A stretch of 64,000 nucleotides of DNA from Lacibacter sp. H407 (lineage in GTDB: Bacteria; Bacteroidota; Bacteroidia; Chitinophagales; Chitinophagaceae), in assembly GCF_037892605.1 (NCBI RefSeq), contig NZ_JBBKTU010000001.1:3162001-3226000 (forward strand), given 5' to 3'. Of this stretch, positions 27,083 through 34,706 are shown piece after piece. Position numbers and translations under genes: made by a program. The notes beneath the pieces are model-generated. The model was not told where the DNA came from. It worked only from the letters and a program-made list of their open reading frames with translations, and did not search any database. Positions within the stretch are counted from its first letter, which is position 1. Each line of letters begins with the position of its first letter.

Positions 27083-27676
27083 ATGGTATTGCTTGATATT
27101 TCTTCCTGGTGGCAAGGCATGGACTTCTTCGCAAAAATTTTCTGGGCAATCGCCTTATTGTTTTCACTCTTATTTCTGGTACAACTGGTGATCTCATTTG
27201 CAGGTGGCGATGGCAGTGAAGCAACCGGCGATGCAGATGATTATGTAAGTGGCGATGATGGCATCGGCTATCAGTTTTTTACCATCCGGAATATGATCGC
27301 TTTTTTTACATTCTTTGGCTGGGCAGGTGTTGCGGGAATCAGCGGCGGACTCAATAAAGGATTGACCATTGCTATTGCGGTGGTTGCCGGTTCGGTAGTG
27401 GTAGTAATGATGGCCTTTCTGTTTCGTAGTATGAGCAAATTAAAACAAAGCGGCACCTTGCAATTAAAAAATGCAGTAGGTGTAATTGCAGAAACTTATT
27501 TGTTTATTCCCGCAAGTCGTGGAGGTTTTGGTAAAGTACATGTAAAAGTGCAGGGTTCGTTACACGAATTGCAAGCCATCACCGACGATGCTGAACAAAT
27601 TGCAACCGGCAAACTCGTAAAAGTTACCGGCATCATCAACGATAGTGTTCTCTTAGTTACTTCATCTCTTTCCTGA
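27083..27676 (+). CDS. NfeD/YuaF-like membrane protein, flotillin partner
   Basis: The 197-aa protein has about three transmembrane helices (AKIFWAIALLFSLLFLVQLVISF, MIAFFTFFGWAGVAGISGG, AIAVVAGSVVVVMMAFLF). A C-terminal soluble OB-fold domain of the YuaF/NfeD type follows (ISRGGFGKVHVKV to VLLVTSS). It lies 22 bp upstream of the flotillin gene. The yuaF-yuaG pairing is conserved across phyla and links NfeD proteins to flotillin-containing membrane microdomains. An acidic loop (GGDGSEATGDADDYVSGDDG) lies between the helices. Confidence 0.85.
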   Translation: MVLLDISSWWQGMDFFAKIFWAIALLFSLLFLVQLVISFAGGDGSEATGDADDYVSGDDGIGYQFFTIRNMIAFFTFFGWAGVAGISGGLNKGLTIAIAVVAGSVVVVMMAFLFRSMSKLKQSGTLQLKNAVGVIAETYLFIPASRGGFGKVHVKVQGSLHELQAITDDAEQIATGKLVKVTGIINDSVLLVTSSLS

Positions 27677-27698
27677 TCTATAAATTAATCCCTCAATT

Positions 27699-29234
27699 AT
27701 GGCTGAGTATTTTTTGCTGATCGTAGCAGGTGGTATCCTGTTCGCTTTTATTTTGATCTTTTCGATGTTCCGTAGGTACAAACGTTGTCCATCGGATCGT
27801 ATTCTTGTTGTGTATGGTAAAGTAGGTAAAAATGCAGAAGGCTCGAGTACAGCAAAATGTATTCATGGCGGTGCTGCTTTTATCTGGCCCATTATTCAAG
27901 ACTATTCGTTTCTTGATCTCACACCAATTTCCATTGAAGTAAATCTTACCAGTGCATTGAGTAAGCAAAACATTCGTGTGGATGTGCCTTCCCGTTTTAC
28001 AGTTGGTATTTCCACCGAACCAAGTGTAATGCAAAATGCAGCAGAACGTTTGCTCGGTATGCAACGTCCATCTGTACACGATCTTGCAAAAGATATTATT
28101 CTCGGACAGATGCGTTTGGTTGTAGCTATGATGGATATTGAAGAGATCAACAACAACCGTGATAAATTCTTAGCCAACATTGCGAGTAACGTAGAAGCAG
28201 AGTTGAATAAGATCGGTTTAAAGATGATCAACGTAAACGTAACCGATATTAAAGATGAAAGCGGTTACATTGATGCGTTAGGTAAAGAAGCGGCAGCAAA
28301 AGCCATCAACGAAGCAAAGATCCGTGTGGCAGAGCAGGAGCGTACCGGTGATATTGGTAAAACAACGGCCGAAAAAGAACGTGATATTAAAGTGGCCGAA
28401 ACACAACGTGACAGAGATATTAATGTGGCGATGGCGGTAAAAGAAAAAGAAATTCAAATTGCCGGAGCGAACAGAGATGAAAACATCGGTAAAGCAGAAG
28501 CCGAGAGAGATACCCGTGTAAAAACAGCGGAAGCAAATGCGATTGCGGTACAAGGGGAAAACTTATCGAAGATCGAGATCGCCAATTCAGATGCATTGCG
28601 CAGAGAGCGTGAAGCAGAAGCATTGAAAAAAGCGATGGCTGCTGAAAAAGTGCAGGCTGCAAAAGCGTTGGAAGAAGCGTACCTCGCTGAAAAGAAATCG
28701 GAGGAAGCTCGTGCGGAAAGAGACCGTGCAACACAAAATGCAACCATTGTAGTTGCTGCGGATATTCAGAAACAAAAACTCATTATTGAAGCACAGGCAG
28801 CTGCTGAACAGTTACGTGAAAAAGCAAAAGGTGAAGCTGACGCCATCTACGCAAAACTGGAAGCAGAGGCAAGAGGTTTGTATGAGATCTTAACCAAGCA
28901 GGCCGATGGTTTGGAACGCATTGTAAAATCAGCAGGGAACGATCCGAAAGATGCAGTACTGTTATTGATCGTTGATAAATTACCGGAGTTGGTTCGATTG
29001 CAAACAGAAGCCATTAAGAATATCAAGATCGACAAGATAACGGTGTGGGATGGTGGCGGACAAGGTGCTGATGGAAAAGGTTCTACTGCCAATTTCATGA
29101 GCGGCTTATACAAATCGGTACCACCGTTGAAAGATATTTTTGATATGGCGGGCATGGATCTGCCAACTTATCTCGGTAAAACAAAAGCAGCAGATGGCGC
29201 TGTAACCGATGCAGAAGAGGTGAAAGAGAAATGA
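27699..29234 (+). CDS. Flotillin family protein (FloT/YuaG-like)
   Basis: The 511-aa protein has one N-terminal transmembrane anchor (MAEYFLLIVAGGILFAFILIF), then the SPFH/PHB domain (about residues 30-200, with CPSDRILVVYGK, GGAAFIWPIIQ, NVNVTDIKDESGYIDALG). A long Ala/Glu/Lys coiled coil of flotillin type follows (about 205-400, many EA-rich heptads). It organises membrane microdomains in the inner membrane. Operon position after the NfeD-like gene (22 bp) supports the call. A strong terminator follows the stop. Confidence 0.93.
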   Translation: MAEYFLLIVAGGILFAFILIFSMFRRYKRCPSDRILVVYGKVGKNAEGSSTAKCIHGGAAFIWPIIQDYSFLDLTPISIEVNLTSALSKQNIRVDVPSRFTVGISTEPSVMQNAAERLLGMQRPSVHDLAKDIILGQMRLVVAMMDIEEINNNRDKFLANIASNVEAELNKIGLKMINVNVTDIKDESGYIDALGKEAAAKAINEAKIRVAEQERTGDIGKTTAEKERDIKVAETQRDRDINVAMAVKEKEIQIAGANRDENIGKAEAERDTRVKTAEANAIAVQGENLSKIEIANSDALRREREAEALKKAMAAEKVQAAKALEEAYLAEKKSEEARAERDRATQNATIVVAADIQKQKLIIEAQAAAEQLREKAKGEADAIYAKLEAEARGLYEILTKQADGLERIVKSAGNDPKDAVLLLIVDKLPELVRLQTEAIKNIKIDKITVWDGGGQGADGKGSTANFMSGLYKSVPPLKDIFDMAGMDLPTYLGKTKAADGAVTDAEEVKEK

Positions 29235-29254
29235 CGAATAAACGATTGATGATA

Positions 29255-29293
29255 AAAGAGGGACTGCTGATTTATAGCAGTCTCTCTTTGTTT
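29255..29293 (+). terminator. Intrinsic terminator of the NfeD-flotillin operon
   Basis: A 14-bp stem AAAGAGGGACTGCT / AGCAGTCTCTCTTT (one G-U pair) with a 7-nt loop is followed by a T-rich tail. Confidence 0.8.
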
Positions 29294-29478
29294 GAAACTG
29301 ATTTTGTGTAGCTGATGCTATGTGAATTTCTGGCGCAGCTCTCCCGACCTGTTGCAAACCGTCACTAGATTTACAACAGCAAACTGTTTCCAAGTAATAA
29401 CAATGCATATAACAGCACCTGGTGACACTGTTTAATGACCTGAAGAAAATAGTATTTTTTAGCCCTATATTCACAATT

Positions 29479-29916
29479 ATGACAGAAGACATCTTACCGG
29501 TAATTTCAACAGCAAAATTGTTCAAGAAAAGAGTGATCGTTATTTGTGCGTTTCTTGCCGGTCCTTTAGTTGGAGGCTATATGATAGCTGAAAACTTTAA
29601 ACATATTGGCGAGAAAGCAAGCTATATTCGAACGCTGATCATCACGATAGCATTTACGGTGGTCATAACATTGGCGATGTTATTTGTGCCGGCTATTGAA
29701 AAGATCCCCAATATTGTATTTCCGCTTTGTTTTGCATCCATTGCTTCAGCATGCGTTTATTTTTTGCAGGAAAACAAACTACAAGATCATATCAACAACG
29801 GCGCAGTCTATCATAAAAACGAAAGGGCTTTTTTAGTGAGTTTAATAAGCCTGGCGATCTATATTGCTTTTGCGTTTTGCCTTGTATTTCTGTTTGATCT
29901 TTTAAATGTGCAATAA
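29479..29916 (+). CDS. Small integral membrane protein, unknown function
   Basis: I start at ATG 29479 (MTEDILPVISTAKLF), giving 145 aa; the longer open frame (from 29422) adds 19 residues that look non-coding. About four transmembrane helices are visible (VIVICAFLAGPLVGGYMIA, TLIITIAFTVVITLAMLFV, IVFPLCFASIASACVYFL, LVSLISLAIYIAFAFCLVFLF). I do not recognise the family. The gene has TATATTCACA just upstream and a terminator hairpin shared with the convergent DUF892 gene. Confidence 0.65.
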   Translation: MTEDILPVISTAKLFKKRVIVICAFLAGPLVGGYMIAENFKHIGEKASYIRTLIITIAFTVVITLAMLFVPAIEKIPNIVFPLCFASIASACVYFLQENKLQDHINNGAVYHKNERAFLVSLISLAIYIAFAFCLVFLFDLLNVQ

Positions 29917-29950
29917 AACCTCGAAAGCGAAATACATTCTACAAAAAAAA

Positions 29951-29982
29951 GAAAGGTTGCCTTCCTTGCAAGACAACCTTTC
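29951..29982. terminator. Bidirectional terminator between convergent genes
   Basis: A 9-bp stem GAAAGGTTG / CAACCTTTC with a 14-nt loop is flanked by A-rich and T-containing runs and lies between the membrane protein at 29479 and the DUF892 gene. Confidence 0.65.
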
Positions 29983-30029
29983 GATAAAATTCCGGCGTAC
30001 AATCAAACTGATCAACGCTACTACAAGGA

Positions 30030-30575
30030 TTAATTTTTAATTGCCGCTGTGTTCAATTCTGTATCTGCAATGGAAGTAAGTAGTTCATCACATTTCTTTT
30101 CTTCCTTCAATGTTTGCAATAAATTCTTCAACGCTGTTTTTTGGCCCAACACTTTTGCAAAGGCGGCCAGCGTTCCATAGGTTGCAATTTCGTAATGCTC
30201 TACTTTCTGCGAAGCTCCAATGATCCCCGCATCTCTTACGGCGCCGGGTGCTGTTTCTTCCATAATGCTTGTTCCTTCTTTCAACAAACCTTCCATGGCA
30301 TCACATTTTTTTGCAACTGCTTTTTTACCGATCGACTCAAAGCAGGCTTCCAGTCGTGCAACATGTTCCATTGTTTCTGCAAGATGTGATGCAATTACTT
30401 TTTTTAATTTCGGGGAAGTAGCGTTTTTCTCCATTTTCGGCAATGCTTTTGTCAGTGCTTTTTCAGCCCAATAAATATCTTTTAAGCTGTCTTCAAAAAG
30501 ATCTTCCAACTCTTTCGCAGCACTTTTTTTAGCAGGAGTTTTGCCGGCGCTTACATTTTTTGATTTTGTTGCCAT
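30030..30575 (-). CDS. DUF892 ferritin-like protein (YciE/YciF family)
   Basis: The 181-aa protein has a Lys/Ala-rich disordered N-terminus (to about residue 20). A four-helix bundle of the DUF892/YciE type follows: ELEDLFEDSLKDIYWAEKALTKALPKM, then HLAETMEHVARLEACFE with candidate metal Glu and His residues, VEHYEIATYGTLAAFAK, and a C-terminal helix. Relatives are stress-induced ferritin-like proteins of undefined chemistry. It is transcribed from a promoter with the tandem AraC-type boxes (30660-30724), which places it in the inferred regulon. Confidence 0.88.
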   Translation of the reverse strand: MATKSKNVSAGKTPAKKSAAKELEDLFEDSLKDIYWAEKALTKALPKMEKNATSPKLKKVIASHLAETMEHVARLEACFESIGKKAVAKKCDAMEGLLKEGTSIMEETAPGAVRDAGIIGASQKVEHYEIATYGTLAAFAKVLGQKTALKNLLQTLKEEKKCDELLTSIADTELNTAAIKN

Positions 30576-30900
30576 CGTTCATTTGTTTTAATAGTTAATT
30601 GATGCGAATGGTAAACGTTCGAAACATGCAACAGCATGATCGATCGAGTTGCCACACGCTAAAGGTGAATCATCATTTGAGAAAAACTGTTATGCAACTA
30701 TTGAAATTTGTTGCATAGTTCACAGGTTTGATGTAACTGTTTTATGCAACGATTCAATGCAAGTGATCACAAGCAATGGATAATTTGAATACTGCAAAAT
30801 TCAATTGTCTACCGTTCAAGCATAGTATCATTCAACACAATGTAGTTTTCAAACATATAATACATAAATTCACTCCACACTTAAAAACAGAATGCTTGAT
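30576..30900. other. Divergent intergenic region with DUF892 promoter
   Basis: The 325-bp gap holds the minus-strand regulated promoter of the DUF892 gene at 30660-30724. The word TATGCAAC occurs three times (30691, 30743, and inverted at 30710), partly because it belongs to the boxes. I see no RNA gene and no obvious promoter element for the xylanase apart from an A+T-rich stretch at 30840-30890. Confidence 0.45.
30660..30724 (-). promoter_or_regulatory. Tandem AraC-type operator and -7 element, DUF892 gene
   Basis: Reading the minus strand: box 1 TGTGAACTATGCAAC starts at 30724, the box-2 right half CATAAC starts 21 bp after TGCAAC, and the -7 element CACCTTTA has its A at 30666, 58 bp from the box-1 start. 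The leader to the start codon is about 80 nt. Confidence 0.7.
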
Positions 30901-32523
30901 ATGAAAAAAAAAATTTGTGGATTCATCTTACTGTTAACACTTTTTTTTTCCTGCAAAAAGAAAACCGGCGATGCAGGAACCACGCCACCAACACCGCCTC
31001 CCATTGTGGAAACGGTTCCGTTAAAATCGGTAGCTACATTTCCTATTGCTGCTGCTGCAAGTAACGGATCGTTTATTACCAATACATTGTCGTCCGGAAT
31101 ACTCAAGAGAGATTTTAATGGCATTACGTTTGAAAATGAAATGAAAAATAATGCTATCGTAAATGGTTCCGGCGGATATAATTTCGGCACGGCTGATGCA
31201 ATGGTTGCTGCGGCGCAAGCGGCAAACATTCAAATTCATGGGCATGTATTAGCATGGCATGCACAAACACAAGGAGCGTATTACAGAAGTCTGCTGAATT
31301 CTTCCACTCTAAGTACAACGAACCTTACGCAAAACGCCGGTTTCGAAAATGGCGACGCTACAAGTTTTACAAATTTCACTGTGTTGAACTCCGGTAATCC
31401 TGCGGGAACAGCCACCATATCAGTTGGTGCAGGCGTAGCGGAAGTACGAACAGGTACACGCTCGTTGAAAGTAGTAAATCCTACTGCCTACACAACCGAG
31501 CAATGGCGTGTGCAGGTAGCAACAGATCCTATTGCACTTGAGGTAGGAAAACAATACCAGATCAGCTATTGGGTAAAAGCGTTGGCAGCAAATGGTTCCA
31601 TTCGTTTGTCCACTCAACCTACTGCGTTGTATCAGGGCGATCAAACAATTGGTACAAACTGGCAACAGGTAACCTGGCTCATCACTGCCAATGAAGCACA
31701 AACCCGTGTGGTGTTTGATATGGGACGCAACAGCAATACTTATTTTATTGATGATGTAAGTGTAAACGAATTAATTCCTGCCGGTGGTGCTTCTAACAAT
31801 TATGCAAAAGTGGATAGCTTGCTGAAAACAACGATTCAACAGATCGCAGGGCATTTTAAAGGGAAGGTACGTGGATGGGATGTGATCAACGAAATGTTTG
31901 CTGATGGTCCTGCAGGAGCAATCCGAAACAATACGAATACTGCCAATGCTACTGCGAACGATGTATTTGTGTGGAGTGAATACCTGGGCCGTGATTTTGG
32001 AGTGAAAGCATTTAACTACGCAGCGGAAGCTGATCCAACAGCAAAATTGTTTATCAACGATTATAACCTTGAATTTTCTGCTGCCAAACTTGATTCGCTG
32101 ATTGCATATGTTGCAGAGATCAGAGGAAGGGGAGCGAAGGTGGATGGCATCGGCACGCAAATGCATGTGAGCATCAATACCAACAAGAATCAGATCGATA
32201 ATCATTTTATAAAACTGGCGGCTACCGGTTTGCTGGTACATATTTCTGAACTGGACATTGGTGTGAATACCAATAATGCAACCAGTTTGGTGTTTACACA
32301 GGATCTGGAAAATGCACAGGCAGAGATGTACAACTATATCATTACATCGTATATGCGACATGTGCCAAAACCACAGCGTTATGGTGTAACGATTTGGGGA
32401 TTGCTGGATAACCAAAGCTGGCGCTATCGAAACGGGGCTGACTATCCACTTCTCTACAATCCTTCCGGAGCAAAGAAGAAAGCATATGAGGCTGTGTTGA
32501 ATGCATTAAAATCAGGACTGTAA
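30901..32523 (+). CDS. Lipoprotein endo-1,4-beta-xylanase, GH10 with inserted carbohydrate-binding module
   Basis: Started at ATG 30901 (540 aa). A lipoprotein signal peptide (MKKKICGFILLLTLFFSC, Cys 18) targets it to the envelope. The GH10 barrel begins around residue 42 and contains HGHVLAWH (113-120). It is interrupted from about residue 138 to 292 by a beta-sandwich that looks like a CBM4/CBM22-type module (NAGFENGDATSF, SLKVVNPTAYTTEQWRVQV, FIDDVSVNEL). The barrel resumes with the acid/base Glu 331 in WDVINEMF and the nucleophile Glu 450 in HISELDI. GH10 enzymes with a CBM inserted in the barrel are known from xylan-degrading Bacteroidota. No SusC/SusD pair is adjacent, so it is not in a classical polysaccharide-utilisation locus. 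Confidence 0.9.
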   Translation: MKKKICGFILLLTLFFSCKKKTGDAGTTPPTPPPIVETVPLKSVATFPIAAAASNGSFITNTLSSGILKRDFNGITFENEMKNNAIVNGSGGYNFGTADAMVAAAQAANIQIHGHVLAWHAQTQGAYYRSLLNSSTLSTTNLTQNAGFENGDATSFTNFTVLNSGNPAGTATISVGAGVAEVRTGTRSLKVVNPTAYTTEQWRVQVATDPIALEVGKQYQISYWVKALAANGSIRLSTQPTALYQGDQTIGTNWQQVTWLITANEAQTRVVFDMGRNSNTYFIDDVSVNELIPAGGASNNYAKVDSLLKTTIQQIAGHFKGKVRGWDVINEMFADGPAGAIRNNTNTANATANDVFVWSEYLGRDFGVKAFNYAAEADPTAKLFINDYNLEFSAAKLDSLIAYVAEIRGRGAKVDGIGTQMHVSINTNKNQIDNHFIKLAATGLLVHISELDIGVNTNNATSLVFTQDLENAQAEMYNYIITSYMRHVPKPQRYGVTIWGLLDNQSWRYRNGADYPLLYNPSGAKKKAYEAVLNALKSGL

Positions 32524-32556
32524 TTTAGTTGTAGTTATTTTATAATAATTTCTTCA

Positions 32557-32589
32557 ACGCACAATTCGAAAGAGTTGTGCGTTTTTTTT
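32557..32589 (+). terminator. Intrinsic terminator of the xylanase gene
   Basis: An 11-bp stem ACGCACAATTC / GAGTTGTGCGT (one G-U pair) with a 4-nt loop is followed by eight T residues. Confidence 0.85.
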
Positions 32590-32767
32590 GAGCAAGTGTT
32601 CCACCTCGGTGGAGCATTTGTTAAATAATAAAATAGCCCAGATTGCAGCATGGAATTCGGAAAACAAAATTTATTATCTTGTTTTAACGTTAACCGAAGT
32701 CTGCAAAGAATAAATTTGCAGCTCAACACACAGCATCGGCCAAATCAATCATCAACAACAACAAAAC

Positions 32768-33526
32768 ATGAGCCTTATTCTTCAAACATTACTGACTTTT
32801 ATCATCGCAGCTACCAATCTCCAATGCAGTTCTCCAAAACAGGAAACGTTTCAAGCTAAAGAGGTTTACAAGTCAAAGCGCTTGGTCATTACCCAAATTG
32901 CGGCAAATTCATTTGTACATGTATCGTATTTGCAAACTAACGATTTCGGGAATGTGCCTTGTAACGGTTTGGTTATACGAAACAGCAACGAAACAATTGT
33001 ATTCGATACTCCCACCAACGATACAAGTGCAGCAGAGTTGATCAAATGGATCAACGATTCATTAAAATGTAAGATCAATGCGATTGTGCCCACGCATTTT
33101 CATGATGATTGTCTGGGAGGACTGCAAGCATTTCATACAAGCGCAATTCCTTCGTACGCAAATGCAAAAACAATTGAACTGGCAGCAGCTAAGAACTATA
33201 CAGTGCCGAAGCATGGTTTTACAGATTCAGTGGTGTTGAACATCGGTAATGAAAAAACGATCGTGAAGTTTTTTGGTGAAGGACATACAAAAGATAACGT
33301 GGTGGGTTATTTTTCAGCGGATCATATTTTGTTTGGCGGATGTTTGATCAAAGAAGTGGATGCATCGAAAGGCTTTTTGGGCGATGCAACGATTGCAGCC
33401 TGGTCGGGTACAGTTGAAAAAATTAAAGCAACATATCCTGATCTGAAATTGATTGTACCGGGGCATGGAGCTTATGGCAACACTGCATTGCTCGATTATA
33501 CCATTCAATTATTCAAAAATCAATAA
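32768..33526 (+). CDS. Subclass B1 metallo-beta-lactamase
   Basis: The 252-aa protein starts with a signal peptide (about residues 1-20; a Cys at 20 could be a weak lipobox). It has the complete B1 zinc set in order: PTHFHDDCLGG (His 110, His 112, Asp 114), GEGHTKDN (His 173), FGGCLIK (Cys 192) and VPGHGAYG (His 233). The Cys ligand together with HxHxD distinguishes subclass B1 from B2 and B3 and from general MBL-fold hydrolases. The end (HILFGGCLIK to WSGTVEKIKATYPDLKLIVPGHG) most resembles the CcrA-type of Bacteroides. B1 enzymes hydrolyse most beta-lactams including carbapenems in the periplasm; activity here is inferred. No mobile element flanks it. Confidence 0.9.
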   Translation: MSLILQTLLTFIIAATNLQCSSPKQETFQAKEVYKSKRLVITQIAANSFVHVSYLQTNDFGNVPCNGLVIRNSNETIVFDTPTNDTSAAELIKWINDSLKCKINAIVPTHFHDDCLGGLQAFHTSAIPSYANAKTIELAAAKNYTVPKHGFTDSVVLNIGNEKTIVKFFGEGHTKDNVVGYFSADHILFGGCLIKEVDASKGFLGDATIAAWSGTVEKIKATYPDLKLIVPGHGAYGNTALLDYTIQLFKNQ

Positions 33527-33529
33527 AAC

Positions 33530-33565
33530 AACAAAGGCTTTCAATCGAAAGCCTTTGTTGTTTTA
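33530..33565 (+). terminator. Intrinsic terminator of the metallo-beta-lactamase gene
   Basis: A perfect 12-bp stem AACAAAGGCTTT / AAAGCCTTTGTT with a 6-nt loop is followed by GTTTT. It can also serve the convergent SH3 gene. Confidence 0.8.
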
Positions 33566-33578
33566 GTTGCTGCGGATG

Positions 33579-34001
33579 TTACGCCACAGGTGTAAGGTAT
33601 TGTGTAAAACAATAGCCTTCTTCTCCATTATCTGTTTTGATATACCACCACTGATCGTTTTCTTTTCGTACCAGCGTGATCAATTCATGACGGGCTGCTT
33701 TTCCTACGATCTCATCTTCGGTGCTCGGTCCGCTGCGGATATTTAAGTTGCTGTTGTTGGTGGTAACTTTTAAGCGTGCACCTTCAGCAACTCCTGCAAC
33801 GCTGTTAATGTTCAGCATCAGATCGCCTGAAGAATAATCAGGGTCCAGCTTTTCATAGATATCCCACAACTGCTGCTTTACTTCACCGGTTGCCTCGCCA
33901 TCAATGTATAATACATTGTCTTGCTCACGTATTTGCAGATTGGTTACACCTGAAGCTGTTGCAGCATCGGTGAGTTCTTTGTATTTGTCCTGTAATGCCA
34001 T
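33579..34001 (-). CDS. SH3-domain protein with N-terminal BON-like segment
   Basis: The 140-aa protein has an N-terminal alpha/beta part (residues 1-75; LQIREQDNVLYIDGEATGEVKQQLWDIYEKL) that resembles a BON domain. A C-terminal bacterial SH3 domain follows (LKVTTNNSNLNIRSGPSTEDEIVGKAARHELITLV to GYCFTQYLTPVA). No signal peptide is seen. It lies 18 bp after a two-BON lipoprotein gene, so the two probably act together in the envelope. The SH3b part is sure; the BON call is moderate. Confidence 0.75.
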   Translation of the reverse strand: MALQDKYKELTDAATASGVTNLQIREQDNVLYIDGEATGEVKQQLWDIYEKLDPDYSSGDLMLNINSVAGVAEGARLKVTTNNSNLNIRSGPSTEDEIVGKAARHELITLVRKENDQWWYIKTDNGEEGYCFTQYLTPVA

Positions 34002-34019
34002 AAGATGTTTCCTCCTTGT

Positions 34020-34520
34020 TTATTTTTTTACTAACCCTGCTGATTCAATTTTTGTAATTCCCATTGATTTGAGTGCATTTAAACTCATCATGAGTTTTTG
34101 CAAATCAGTACGCTTAATTTCGCCGGTTAGTGTAAGTACGCCATCTGTTAATTGCGTTTGTACACCGGGATAATCTTTCACCGCATCTGCTACTGCCTGT
34201 GAAAGTGCATCACTTACAGGTGGTACAACAGGTGGAGGAGGAGCAACGGTACAATTGTTCACCACCGATTTTACACCTTCTACTTTTGCTACTGCTGCTT
34301 CGCATCTTGCTTTGCAGGCGTCATCTTTACATTCGCCGCTGAGTGTGGCAACGCCATCAGTTACGGTCACCATCATGTTGGCCATGTCTGCATCTGCACT
34401 CAATACCGATTCAATGCTTGCCTGTATATCGGCATCCTTTGGTTTTTTGTTACAGGAGATGGCGCCCAGTATCAATACCGAGACCATTACTACCAGGCAT
34501 CGCTGAAGTGTTTGTTTCAT
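34020..34520 (-). CDS. Lipoprotein with two BON domains
   Basis: The 166-aa protein carries a lipoprotein signal (MKQTLQRCLVVMVSVLILGAISC, Cys at the cleavage site). Two BON-type repeats follow: DADIQASIESVL to VKSVVNN (about 28-92), and after a proline-rich linker, SDALSQAVADAVKDYPGVQTQLTDGVLTLTGEIK (about 102-166). BON domains occur in OsmY-like proteins that bind membranes or lipids under osmotic stress. It precedes the SH3 protein in a two-gene operon. No tandem AraC-type boxes are seen upstream. Confidence 0.85.
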   Translation of the reverse strand: MKQTLQRCLVVMVSVLILGAISCNKKPKDADIQASIESVLSADADMANMMVTVTDGVATLSGECKDDACKARCEAAVAKVEGVKSVVNNCTVAPPPPVVPPVSDALSQAVADAVKDYPGVQTQLTDGVLTLTGEIKRTDLQKLMMSLNALKSMGITKIESAGLVKK

Positions 34521-34655
34521 GTTTTTGTTTTTTAAATGATAAAATTGTTGAGCAGTCTTCAGAGTGAGGGAATCGAACCATCCTGTTGTTCGATATATAG
34601 TGTTTGCAAGCCTTATGCCAATTATAATTTTTTACAGCAATACGGGTATATTAAA

Positions 34656-34686
34656 AAAGGCGACGGAAATCATTTCCGTCGCCTTT
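34656..34686 (-). terminator. Intrinsic terminator of the first OmpA gene
   Basis: A perfect 14-bp stem AAAGGCGACGGAAA / TTTCCGTCGCCTTT with a 3-nt loop is followed on the minus strand by a run of T residues. Confidence 0.85.
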
Positions 34687-34706
34687 CTATACAAACTGGT
34701 AATAAT

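Noticed and set aside
34553-34620. tRNA-like fragment: the complement of 34569-34579 reads GGTTCGATTCC with a possible TGC anticodon loop upstream
   Set aside because: No acceptor, D-arm or pairing partner lies at the right distance; only a T-loop-like word is present, so no tRNA gene or clear att site can be supported.
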